Below, in pieces: positions 21,864 to 29,277 of a stretch of 32,071 bases of DNA; the stretch's first letter is position 1, and each line of letters opens with the position of its first letter. The translations under genes were made by a program, and so were the position numbers. This stretch comes from Candidatus Falkowbacteria bacterium RIFOXYC2_FULL_36_12 (lineage in GTDB: Bacteria > Patescibacteriota > Patescibacteriia > UBA11705): assembly GCA_001778235.1 (NCBI GenBank), contig MFGJ01000001.1, positions 133,302 through 165,372 on the forward strand. Reading direction: 5' to 3'. The notes beneath the pieces were generated by a model. The model made no database searches and had not been told where the DNA came from. It saw nothing but the letters and a program-made list of their open reading frames with translations.

Positions 21864-23276
21864 TTAACAGGTATAAATCTTATCTTTTAATAGATTAATT
21901 TCTTGACGAAGTTTTTCATCCTTTTCCATATTATTGGAAATTTTACTATAAGCATGCATGGCAGTAGTGTGGTCTCGACCACCAATTTCTGAACCAATGG
22001 TGGGATAAGAAAAACCAAGTTCTTCTCGCATCAAATACATAATAATCTGGCGAGGAAAAGCAAATCTTTTTTCTCGGCTTTTGCCTAAAACATCGGCTGA
22101 AGAAATTTCGTAAAATTGAGTTATTGTTTCTAATAATTTTGTAACACTGACGGTATCACTTTTTCGACTAGAAGAAGAAATTGAAAAAAGTATGCTTTTT
22201 ACATTTTCGATTGTTGGATCTATGTTATTGAGTTGGTAATAAGCAATAATTTTATTTAAGGCACCTTCAAGCTCTCGGACATTATTTTGGATATTCATGG
22301 TAATAAATTGGATAATTTCTTTTTCTAACGGAAAATTTTTGTCCTTGGTTTTTGCTTCTAAAATAGCCATGCGTGTTTCAAGGTCTGGTTGAGAGATGTC
22401 GGCGATCATGCCCCATTCAAAACGAGACAATAATCGATCTTCAAGTGTTGCGATGGCTTTTGGTGGGCGATCAGAAGTTATAACTACTTGTTTATTGTTT
22501 TGGTGTAAATCATTAAATGTATGAAAAAAAGCATCTTGAGTACCTTCTTTACCTGTTAAAAATTGAATATCATCAATTAGAAGAACATCAGCTGAACGAT
22601 AAGTGGAGGTAAATCTAGCTGGTTTACCACTTTGGATCGCACTTATAAATTCGTTGGTAAATTGTTCACAGGTGACATAGAGAACTTTTTTGGAAGGGTC
22701 TTTGTCAATAATGACATTGCCAATGGCTTGCATTAAATGGGTTTTTCCCAAACCAACACCACCATAAATAAATAAAGGATTGTAGGTTACTCCTGGGGCA
22801 TTGGAGACTGCTTTGGCAGCAGCGGTTGCCAGTTCATTATTTTTACCAACAATATAGGTATCAAAAGTGTATTTTCGATTAATACTGTAATTTGCGCCAG
22901 TGGTTTCTGGGGTATTTGAAGAATTATAAAAAACTGATTGAGGAGGTGTGCTAGAAGTAAGAATAGGTTTTCCTACAGGAGTGTTTTTTTCCTCTTCTTT
23001 TTCTGTTTTGTAATCTTTTAAGCTTTGAACTTTGTAAATAATTTCTTTTATCCGAATTTCTGATGATTTGCTTTGGATAATTTTGTATATTTGAGAATGA
23101 TATTTTTGTTTCAGCCAAGCTTGGGAAAAGGTGTTTGGAACACCGATGGTTACCCGACCTTCACTATGGTTGATGATAAAGGTATTTTTCAGCCAGGTAG
23201 TAAAACTGGCTTTACTAAGACTAAGTTCAAGTTCGGCAAGGACTGCTTGCCAAAGTTGTTTATTTTTATCATCCAT
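21864..23276 (-). CDS. dnaA: Chromosomal replication initiator DnaA
   Basis: Replication initiator, 470 aa, all four domains present. Domain I spans about 1-80 (LWQAVLAELELSLSKASFTT). The linker covers about 90-130. The AAA+ domain has Walker A GGVGLGKTH (172-180), Walker B VLLIDDIQF and sensor LLSRFEWGM. Domain IV carries the DnaA-box recognition signature GGRDHTTAMHAYSKI near residues 437-451. It matches the family throughout, including YTFDTYIVGKNNELA. Start ATG 23276 has no Shine-Dalgarno. It is oriented head-to-tail with dnaN, and rpmH lies on the opposite strand beyond an inserted orphan gene. Confidence 0.97.
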   Translation of the reverse strand: MDDKNKQLWQAVLAELELSLSKASFTTWLKNTFIINHSEGRVTIGVPNTFSQAWLKQKYHSQIYKIIQSKSSEIRIKEIIYKVQSLKDYKTEKEEEKNTPVGKPILTSSTPPQSVFYNSSNTPETTGANYSINRKYTFDTYIVGKNNELATAAAKAVSNAPGVTYNPLFIYGGVGLGKTHLMQAIGNVIIDKDPSKKVLYVTCEQFTNEFISAIQSGKPARFTSTYRSADVLLIDDIQFLTGKEGTQDAFFHTFNDLHQNNKQVVITSDRPPKAIATLEDRLLSRFEWGMIADISQPDLETRMAILEAKTKDKNFPLEKEIIQFITMNIQNNVRELEGALNKIIAYYQLNNIDPTIENVKSILFSISSSSRKSDTVSVTKLLETITQFYEISSADVLGKSREKRFAFPRQIIMYLMREELGFSYPTIGSEIGGRDHTTAMHAYSKISNNMEKDEKLRQEINLLKDKIYTC

Positions 23277-23782
23277 AGATGTATGTATTAATTTGTATTT
23301 TATTTTGTTTTTTATCTTTGTTTATCTTAGCATAGATTGATGTGGGGATAAAATGTGACTACTATACTAGAAAGTGTTTAAGTTGTTAATAACATGTTAG
23401 TAAGTTTTGAGTGGTTCAATTTTATCTTAGTAAAAAATAAAATGCAAATTGTTTTATAAGTGAGTAAAGACAAATTTGACCAGTATCCTGCTTTGATTGT
23501 GAGTTGAGGATAAAAGAGTTGTCTGGATTGTGGAAAAAAATAATGCAGGTGAGAACTTAGATTAATGATTGGAGATTAAAAAGATAAACAGGTTGATCCT
23601 GGGAATTTTAGATGATTTTAAAACATCTCAATATTATGAGATGTGTTTCTTGATCGAGAATTGTTGAAAACCCATAGCGCGCATTGTGATTGGCATTTCA
23701 AGTTTGAGATAAATAAAGGCAAGTGAAAAAGAAATTAGGAAGATAAAAAAAATAAAAAAATAGTGGAATTTATTCACTATCT
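23277..23782. other. dnaA upstream region
   Basis: No gene is seen in these 506 nt. There are imperfect DnaA-box-like sequences, TGTGGGGATAA at 23341, TGAGGATAA near 23505 and TGTGGAAAA at 23529-23537, none of them perfect. A hairpin ACATCTCA/TGAGATGT lies at 23623-23644. It may hold dnaA regulatory sites and part of an origin. Confidence 0.4.
23619..23644 (-). terminator. Possible terminator of the minus-strand orphan gene
   Basis: ACATCTCA (23623-23630) pairs with TGAGATGT (23637-23644), with a 6-nt loop. On the minus strand only a short T-run follows. It lies about 140 nt past the orphan's stop. Confidence 0.4.
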
Positions 23783-24496
23783 TTATTCATCGGGGTCAAA
23801 AGCTGATGTGCCGATGAATTTATCCCCTTTTAAACCCCACCATTTGCCAATATCCATCCAACTGACGGCTAGGTAAATTTTGACCATGCCAGGATAAATA
23901 TATGATTCAGGATGAGTGGTTGTTTTAAGTACTGAAAGAAAGAGATTATCAAGGTTTGTTAGCTTTTGTTCAATATAGGTAAGATTGTAACCAGCGATGC
24001 GTAGAGTATACAAACAGCTTTCTAGCAAATCTCTAGTTGCAACTGCTTGGGCAAATGCAAGGTCAATTTTTTTATTATCTTTTTCTTTGGATACAGGATT
24101 ATTAGAAAAGGTATGGATGTTTTCCAAAAAAATGAAGGTTGCGTCAATTACTCTACACATTTCACGATCAATCAATACCCAATAACCTTGATTGAAATTG
24201 GAAAGTATTTGTTTCAGTCTATATGCTAGGGTGTTTTCTAGAGAAGGACAACGAGCCAGTTTAGCTTTTTCTTGTTGGTCTGTTGGTAACCAAAGTCTTC
24301 CAAGTAGGCCAATTGAAGCGATACGATCAAGCATATTTGGAGACAGTGCTAGGGTTTTAGCTTCTCTTCTAAGCCAGTCATGGCAAGATCTTTGTTCAAG
24401 AATATCATCTGGTAGAGGTAGTGGAGTGGCTAATAGTTGTTTTGTTTGGTCCATCAGATTTTTAAAAAGCTGGTCAATTTTTTCGGGTTCTGCCAT
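23783..24496 (-). CDS. Orphan helical protein between dnaA and rpmH
   Basis: A 237-aa, largely alpha-helical, soluble-looking protein with no family I recognise. It has Leu-rich helices (IDQLFKNLMDQTKQLLATPL, AYRLKQILSNFNQGYWVLID, LESCLYTLRIAGYNLTYIEQ) and ends in FIGTSAFDPDE. ATG 24496 is chosen over an upstream in-frame ATG at 24577. It has AAGGAG at the right distance, and the upstream ATG lies within the likely -35 of the promoter. The strong Shine-Dalgarno and TTGACA promoter contrast with dnaA, dnaN and rpmH around it. In most bacteria rpmH directly neighbours dnaA, so this looks like an insertion. No tRNA or direct repeat is obvious beside it. Confidence 0.72.
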   Translation of the reverse strand: MAEPEKIDQLFKNLMDQTKQLLATPLPLPDDILEQRSCHDWLRREAKTLALSPNMLDRIASIGLLGRLWLPTDQQEKAKLARCPSLENTLAYRLKQILSNFNQGYWVLIDREMCRVIDATFIFLENIHTFSNNPVSKEKDNKKIDLAFAQAVATRDLLESCLYTLRIAGYNLTYIEQKLTNLDNLFLSVLKTTTHPESYIYPGMVKIYLAVSWMDIGKWWGLKGDKFIGTSAFDPDE

Positions 24497-24548
24497 GGCC
24501 AATACTCCTTGGTGTGTTGGCACGGGTAAATTGGTTAAGTTAAAAATA

Positions 24549-24577
24549 AGTTTACTATAAATGCGTAAAAATGTCAA
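24549..24577 (-). promoter_or_regulatory. Promoter of the dnaA-rpmH orphan gene
   Basis: On the minus strand TTGACA (plus 24572-24577), a 17-nt spacer and TAAACT (plus 24549-24554). Its -35 lies only 12 nt from the -35 of the divergent rpmH promoter. Confidence 0.6.
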
Positions 24578-24589
24578 GACTGGTATTGC

Positions 24590-24618
24590 TTGACAAGTTG
24601 GATAAGTTACCGTATGAT
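24590..24618 (+). promoter_or_regulatory. Promoter of rpmH-rnpA-yidD
   Basis: TTGACA at 24590-24595, a 17-nt spacer and TATGAT at 24613-24618. Start expected near 24625, about 78 nt before the rpmH start codon. Confidence 0.65.
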
Positions 24619-24702
24619 AAGTCTATTCATTTTATTGTAAATTAACTAGCATTCTTATTTTATTAAAATGATCATGTTAGTTATTCGAATATAAGATTAA
24701 AT

Positions 24703-24849
24703 ATGCCAAAAAGAACATTTCAGCCAAATACCAGAAAAAAAGCTAAGAAACATGGTTTTCGTAAAAGAATGGCAACAAAAGACGGTAGAGCTGTATTAAA
24801 AAGACGACGAACAAAAGGAAGAGCTAGTTTGAGTAGCTCTGGAAGATAA
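24703..24849 (+). CDS. rpmH: 50S ribosomal protein L34
   Basis: A 48-aa ribosomal protein, the full usual length. It starts [20 protein letters not shown], has the conserved [20 protein letters not shown] core and ends SSSGR. ATG 24703 has no Shine-Dalgarno and an AT-rich leader. A terminator-like hairpin follows directly, so rnpA expression would depend on partial read-through, as seen in many rpmH-rnpA operons. Confidence 0.97.
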   Translation: MPKRTFQPNTRKKAKKHGFRKRMATKDGRAVLKRRRTKGRASLSSSGR

Positions 24850-24855
24850 AAAAGA

Positions 24856-24880
24856 GCGCCCGTTTGAAGGGTGTTTTTTT
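24856..24880 (+). terminator. Terminator or attenuator after rpmH
   Basis: GCGCCC (24856-24861) pairs with GGGTGT (24869-24874, two G-U pairs), followed by a T-run to 24880. It lies between rpmH and rnpA. Confidence 0.65.
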
Positions 24881-24918
24881 ATTGAGAAATTTTTTAATAT
24901 TAGGTATGATAGGAATAT

Positions 24919-25275
24919 ATGTTAGCAAAAGAAAATCGTATAACTAGCAAAAAAGAATTTGATAGTTTTTTTGGGCGGGATTTTAGGAAATCCGGAGGGT
25001 TTTCGGCTTCAAGTAAAGCTATGGTGGTAAAAGCGATTGTAACTGACGATAAGGATTGTCGGGTTGGTTTTATTATAAATACAAAAATTGATAAAAAAGC
25101 GGTTGTGCGGAATAAAATAAAGAGGCAGTTTCGCGACATTATGAAAAACAGACTTAAACTTCTGAAGAAAAAAGTTTATTTGTTATTTGTGGTGATGCCG
25201 GCGATAAAAAATTTGGAGTTTGCTCAAATAGAAAAGGAAGTAGATGGTTTGTTGAAAAGAATGCGTTTATTATGA
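24919..25275 (+). CDS. rnpA: Ribonuclease P protein component
   Basis: Basic protein cofactor of the RNase P ribozyme that matures tRNA 5' ends, 118 aa. It opens MLAKENRITSKKEFDSFF and has the hallmark RNR box VVRNKIKRQFRDI (about 62-74), with basic residues throughout. The RNase P RNA gene is not in the window as far as I can see. Its end overlaps yidD by 4 nt (ATGA). ATG 24919 is preceded by TAGGA, a weak Shine-Dalgarno. Confidence 0.93.
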   Translation: MLAKENRITSKKEFDSFFGRDFRKSGGFSASSKAMVVKAIVTDDKDCRVGFIINTKIDKKAVVRNKIKRQFRDIMKNRLKLLKKKVYLLFVVMPAIKNLEFAQIEKEVDGLLKRMRLL

Positions 25276-25538
25276 AGAAACTTTTTAGGTTTATAGGTAA
25301 TTTCCCCAGAAATGTTGTATTGAAAATGATAAGATTTTATCAGAAGACTTTGTCACCTGATCATGGGCTTCTGAAATATAAGCATCCATTTGGTTGTTGT
25401 AAATATTTTCCGACATGTTCAGAGTATGGCTATCAAGCAATAGAAAAATATGGGTTGATAAAGGGAGGCTTAAAAGCTGGTTGGAGAATAATTCGATGTA
25501 ATCCTTGGTCAAAGGGCGGGATTGACAAAGTTGATTAA
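25272..25538 (+). CDS. yidD: Membrane protein insertion efficiency factor YidD
   Basis: An 88-aa membrane-associated protein with the family core PFGCCKYFPTCSEYGYQAIE, then GGLKAGWRIIRCNPWSKGG. The three-cysteine cluster is at residues 42, 43 and 49, with another Cys at 76. In other bacteria it assists YidC-dependent membrane insertion. It overlaps rnpA by 4 nt. Unlike the common rnpA-yidD-yidC order, no yidC follows here; two unknown genes take its place. Confidence 0.95.
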   Translation: MKKLFRFIGNFPRNVVLKMIRFYQKTLSPDHGLLKYKHPFGCCKYFPTCSEYGYQAIEKYGLIKGGLKAGWRIIRCNPWSKGGIDKVD

Positions 25539-25578
25539 TCTAAGTATAATAAGATATATTTAATTGAAGAATTTTCAT

Positions 25579-26088
25579 ATGCAAAAGCTAGATAAATTTG
25601 AAAGAAAAGATAATCCTCCTAAATTGGAAGTTGTAAAAAGTTTAGATCAGCAAGCGCAGGAAGCTGTGGGGATGAGTTTTGATGCGATGGCACAGTATGC
25701 GGCAAAATTAGTTGAAAGAATGAAAAAAGGAGAAAAATTGAGTTATGAAGATATGTCAGCTCATGAAGCTCGGCTGATGAGACGGTTACTGAAAAATGAA
25801 GGAGCTCCGATTACAGGTGATTTGGCAAATGTTGTTCAGATGATTGAAAATTCAGAAAGACAATATTTAAATGATCTTCGTGATACAGCTGAAGGTGCGA
25901 AAATTGTTGATTTACAAACTGAAAGAACAAAAATAATGAAAATACCTGACCGCGAACAAAAGGTAATTGCTGATGATGACTGGGCTGAAAGAGCAAAACA
26001 GTCAGTTTTTGCTCCAGAAAAGCCGGTAGCGACAACAAAGACAGGACTTGTGAGTAAAATAGGAAAATGGTTTGGTCGGGGTAAATAA
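25579..26088 (+). CDS. Hypothetical charged helical protein
   Basis: A 169-aa soluble protein of unknown family. It is hydrophilic and helical with many Glu/Lys, for example AAKLVERMKKGEKLSYEDMS and HEARLMRRLLKNEGAP, and has a basic end (GLVSKIGKWFGRGK) that could touch membrane or nucleic acid. I chose ATG 25579; an in-frame TTG at 25564 is possible. There is no clear Shine-Dalgarno. It lies 40 nt after yidD with a TATAAT-like sequence in the gap, so it may have its own promoter. It is followed after 18 nt by another unknown gene, probably in one operon. Confidence 0.72.
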   Translation: MQKLDKFERKDNPPKLEVVKSLDQQAQEAVGMSFDAMAQYAAKLVERMKKGEKLSYEDMSAHEARLMRRLLKNEGAPITGDLANVVQMIENSERQYLNDLRDTAEGAKIVDLQTERTKIMKIPDREQKVIADDDWAERAKQSVFAPEKPVATTKTGLVSKIGKWFGRGK

Positions 26089-26106
26089 ATAATGTAATAA
26101 ATCGCT

Positions 26107-27441
26107 ATGGAACCAAGAGGAGAGGGGGGACTAGTGAAGTCCATTGACAAATCGAGGCAAGGTGATCCGATAAAAGAAATAGAGGCCTTCAAGAATCTTT
26201 GGACTGGAAAAAGAAATAGCGGTGAGTTTGGAGAACTGCCGTCTTTTCGTGTTTTTAGAGAGATAGAGTTGATTGAAAAAATGATTTCTGAAAAGGTGTC
26301 ATGGTTAGAAATTTTTCAGGAAATAAAACAGATTGCAAAAGTAAAATCTGCTCAAGGAATTTTTGAGGCGATTAATAACTTGGCAAAACAAGAAAAGGCT
26401 AGAGTGAAAATCGGATTATTTAATGTAAAGTACAAGAGTGTTTGGCAGAAGTGGTTGGAAGAGAGAGGTGATAGTTCTTTTGTTGATTTTCCTCCATTGA
26501 CAACTCAAAGAAATTTGGATGAATTGGAAAGATTGGTAAAAGATGAAGCTGATAATGAAAGAGTTGTGTCAGTGTATAAGAGAATTGTGGGACTGGAAGA
26601 GCCAAAGACAAAGAGAGATTTGATGCCGATTCTGAAAAATATTTTGTTTGAAGCAGGATATCAGATTTCAGATGGAGAAATTGGAATTGCTACAAAAAGG
26701 GGTCAGAGTTTACAAAGAGAATTGCCAAACTTGAAGATTAGGGACGCGCATTTTTTCCGATTGTATGCTTCTGATTTGAAAAAGTTGATTGATAGAAGAG
26801 CGAATGTAAAAGAAATTAATTCTTTTTTGGAAAGCGTGAATGGGACGGATCAATTTAAATTGGAATTGGAAAAAACAGCGGCTGAAAATGTGATAAAATC
26901 GGTGAGAGATTTGGAGGATTTAAATGAAGCTCTAGAATATATCATTGAAATTTTAGGTACTATTTCAACAAATAATGGGAGTTTATCTTTGGTGAATGAT
27001 GTTGTTCTGACTCAAATGGTTAATCATTTAGAAGCTTTGAGAGTTTGTGAAACAATCAATGATGCAGAGAGAATTCTTCGAGCGATCACAAGAACTTTTG
27101 GAATCAAAAAAAGAGCTAGGGAGCTAGTAACTGTTAAATTGATGAATGAAAGACGGTTGGCTCAAGTCAGAGATTTGCAGGATGTGAAAAAGGTTGTTCG
27201 ACAAATTGGGTATTTTCATGGAAGTCAGCATGATTATACTGCAGAGGAAATAATTCAGTTGATTGAAGAATTGGAAACATATTTAATGATTGATGAAAGC
27301 AAAAAACATGATCATGCTTTCTTGACAGTGCAAAGGAGAATGGCGGGTGGGGTGTTGGCACGGTTTACTGGAAAGTATGGTCTCAATAAAATAATAGAAA
27401 GATTATTCAATAATGAATTTTTAAGTAGAATTAATAGGTAA
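26107..27441 (+). CDS. Hypothetical helical protein
   Basis: A 444-aa protein, almost all alpha-helical, soluble and highly charged, with no motif I can tie to a family. Repeated helix pairs (ELERLVKDEADNERVVSVYK, LEDLNEALEYIIEILGTIS, RLAQVRDLQDVKKVVRQIGY) hint at an alpha-solenoid or scaffold fold. There is no signal peptide, membrane helix or cysteine cluster. ATG 26107 has no Shine-Dalgarno and is 18 nt after the previous stop. The opening MEPRGEGGLVK is low complexity, and a later start at GTG (residue 10) is possible. It ends at a clear terminator. Confidence 0.72.
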   Translation: MEPRGEGGLVKSIDKSRQGDPIKEIEAFKNLWTGKRNSGEFGELPSFRVFREIELIEKMISEKVSWLEIFQEIKQIAKVKSAQGIFEAINNLAKQEKARVKIGLFNVKYKSVWQKWLEERGDSSFVDFPPLTTQRNLDELERLVKDEADNERVVSVYKRIVGLEEPKTKRDLMPILKNILFEAGYQISDGEIGIATKRGQSLQRELPNLKIRDAHFFRLYASDLKKLIDRRANVKEINSFLESVNGTDQFKLELEKTAAENVIKSVRDLEDLNEALEYIIEILGTISTNNGSLSLVNDVVLTQMVNHLEALRVCETINDAERILRAITRTFGIKKRARELVTVKLMNERRLAQVRDLQDVKKVVRQIGYFHGSQHDYTAEEIIQLIEELETYLMIDESKKHDHAFLTVQRRMAGGVLARFTGKYGLNKIIERLFNNEFLSRINR

Positions 27442-27451
27442 GATAGTGTAG

Positions 27452-27478
27452 ATCCGAAATATTTTTTCGGATTTTTTT
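27452..27478 (+). terminator. Terminator of the two-gene hypothetical operon
   Basis: ATCCGAAA (27452-27459) pairs with TTTCGGAT (27465-27472), followed by TTTTTTT. Confidence 0.85.
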
Positions 27479-28420
27479 ATTGGTCTAAAAAATTACCAGC
27501 GAATAGCTGGTGTGTGGGTTTAAAGGCGAAGCCGTTGAAAGTAGTCGTTATCAGTGTAATTTAAATGTAAGTTGTTGATGTTGCTAGAGCAAGCCCTTTT
27601 TGACAGCCTGCCTGAAATCCTTAGAGTGTCTCGACTGCACGATGAAGTCGGGTAAGATGCGTTAGATGTTATTGTTGTTTATATATTGAAATTTGTCACT
27701 CTGAACTTGTTTCAGAGTCTCCTGAATTGACCATGAGGAAAAAGTGAAAAAATAATTTGAATTTTGAATAACTATACCCTGAAATAAATTCAGGGTGACA
27801 AGTGGGGGTTGGTTGATTATACCCTGAAATCCATCTTCGTTAAAACTTCGATGGACAAGCAAATTCAGAGCCTGCCCTGAATTAATTTCAGGGGTGACAA
27901 GTGAGTGTGTTGGTGGCTCGCATTACTGCCCCAGACCTGCCTTCATCAAGATTACGGCAGGCAAGCCCCGAGGTTGATCATATTCGTGGGGTTTAAAGTT
28001 AGTGATTGGTTTTGTTAAAGTAAGTTATTTTGAGATTACGGGATTGATTACGCGCAGAATCCCCCAAGACCTGCCTTCATCAAGATTACGGCAGGTAAGC
28101 CCCGAGGCTTACCATGTTCGTGGGGCTTAAAATTAAAGTAAATTGTTGTTTTGCTAAAGCAAGTTCTTTTGACACCCTGCCTGAAAGCATAGCCTGTCTC
28201 GACTTCACGATGAATTCGGATAAGGTGAGTTAGCTGTTATTATTAGTTTTTATATGTAAATTTGTCACTCTGAACTTGTTTCAGAGTATAAAGAGATAGT
28301 TTGATTATTTTTGTTATATCTTGAAACAACCTGCCTTTCGGCAGACAGGATTTAGGATGACAAAATAAAATTTTTAGACTTCGAGGCTGGTCATGTTCGT
28401 GGGATTTAAAATTAAAGTAA
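27479..28420. repeat. Intergenic repeat cluster, no gene seen
   Basis: There are four kinds of repeat. First, two diverged copies of a block of about 135 nt (27583-27718 and 28153-28287) that each end in TCACTCTGAACTTGTTTCAG. Second, two nearly identical blocks of about 68 nt (from 27934 and from 28068) with CCTGCC...GGCAGG and CCCCGAGG...GTGGGG pairing. Third, CCCTGAA/TTCAGGG hairpins, the clearest at 27776-27796, and an ACCAGC/GCTGGT hairpin at 27495-27511. Fourth, a shorter match at 28380-28412. The 'cgaggc...ttcgtggggtttaa' phrases match the window start. I see no transposase or open frame. Confidence 0.7.
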
Positions 28421-28651
28421 ATGCATAATACAATGGAAAATGAATTGCAGGGGATTAAATTATATAAAGATGGAAGTCTTATGGTCAGAAAGAGTGAAAC
28501 TGCTAGATATTATACTGATGATTTTTATAAAAAAATCCGGAAATGTTATTTCGGATTATTTGTTAGATTGAGGGGTTTTGGGTGGTGCTGGAATCAGTTT
28601 TGGTTGACTTTTCCCTTTGATCGTTTAGATTTGTTTGATATTTTTGTTTGA
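28421..28651 (+). pseudogene. Possible gene fragment
   Basis: The first 40 or so residues (MENELQGIKLYKDGSLMVRK, SETARYYTDDFYKKIRK) look like real protein. The frame then runs through the minus-strand terminator at 28530-28557 and into the antisense of a better-supported gene. There is no Shine-Dalgarno. It could be the 5' remnant of a gene cut off by the incoming minus-strand operon, or chance. Function unknown. Confidence 0.25.
28530..28557 (-). terminator. Terminator of the minus-strand two-gene operon
   Basis: AATCCG (28534-28539) pairs with CGGATT (28552-28557), with AAAT/ATTT inside. On the minus strand it is followed by a T-run. Confidence 0.65.
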
Positions 28652-28871
28652 TTGTTTCCCATAGACGATTAAGAGTCTTACCAGAATTTTCTGCCATGAC
28701 TTGAGATAGTACAAATGTCTTCAATATCGGATTGGTGATATCTTCGTCAGCAACTTTTCGCAAGAGAGCTCGGAAAGCCTTTTTGTCATCTGAATGCCAA
28801 ACTTGTTTGAATTCTTCTTTGCGACGAACAACTAGAATTCCAAGTAAAACACCAACAAACAGTTCAATCAT
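28563..28871 (-). CDS. Small protein with N-terminal hydrophobic segment
   Basis: A 102-aa protein of unknown family. A short hydrophobic N-terminus (MIELFVGVLLGILVV) is followed by a charged helical domain (KKAFRALLRKVADEDITNPI) and a polar Thr/Ser-rich tail. The single helix would anchor it to the membrane with the rest in the cytoplasm. ATG 28871 overlaps the upstream stop as ATGA and has a strong GGAGGAG just before it. It is the second gene of a two-gene operon with its own promoter and terminator. Confidence 0.68.
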   Translation of the reverse strand: MIELFVGVLLGILVVRRKEEFKQVWHSDDKKAFRALLRKVADEDITNPILKTFVLSQVMAENSGKTLNRLWETIKQKYQTNLNDQREKSTKTDSSTTQNPSI

Positions 28872-29134
28872 AATTGTCTCCTCCCCCGCGCGTGTTGGCG
28901 GACTCTAATTACTCCATAGAAAATAATCATCAATAATGACATTAGACTGAAAATGTTGCGTGAAAATTGGTAGGTTGTTTGTAGCAATCCAAGGATAAAT
29001 AGAGATATTGTGATGGAAAAAATATAGTTGAACGGATGTTTTAGATAATGAAAAGATCTTTCAAGGCAGCATAAACAGAGTATCGTTATATTTATCCAAA
29101 ATATCGGGTCAGACCATGGGCTTGTTTCATTCAT
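28868..29134 (-). CDS. Small three-helix membrane protein
   Basis: An 88-aa protein with three probable membrane helices (about 9-25, 33-53, 60-78) and a basic end (RVRQHARGRRQL). I recognise no family. ATG 29134 has a purine-rich AAAGGGGGGGG upstream and follows a near-consensus promoter. It is coupled by ATGA to the next gene, whose N-terminus is also membrane-bound, so the two products may work as a membrane pair. This two-gene, strong-signal layout resembles the other orphan cassettes in the window. Confidence 0.65.
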   Translation of the reverse strand: MNETSPWSDPIFWINITILCLCCLERSFHYLKHPFNYIFSITISLFILGLLQTTYQFSRNIFSLMSLLMIIFYGVIRVRQHARGRRQL

Positions 29135-29169
29135 TTATATTGCCCCCCCTTTAAAGGACCGATTGCATT

Positions 29170-29198
29170 ATAATAGTACAAAAAAGGGAATGTGTCAA
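29170..29198 (-). promoter_or_regulatory. Promoter of the two-gene minus-strand operon
   Basis: On the minus strand TTGACA (plus 29193-29198), a 17-nt spacer and TATTAT (plus 29170-29175). The start is expected near 29163, about 28 nt before the start codon. Confidence 0.7.
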
Positions 29199-29228
29199 GC
29201 TAGGAATTGTGCTCGTGATTTGTAAATA

Positions 29229-29257
29229 TTGGTCATTTGCTAGTAAAATGTTAAAAT
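29229..29257 (+). promoter_or_regulatory. Promoter of the flippase gene
   Basis: TTGGTC at 29229-29234, a 17-nt spacer and TAAAAT at 29252-29257, 20 nt before the start codon. It is divergent from the operon at 28563-29134. Confidence 0.5.
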
Positions 29258-29277
29258 AGAGACAGGTTATAAAAAAT

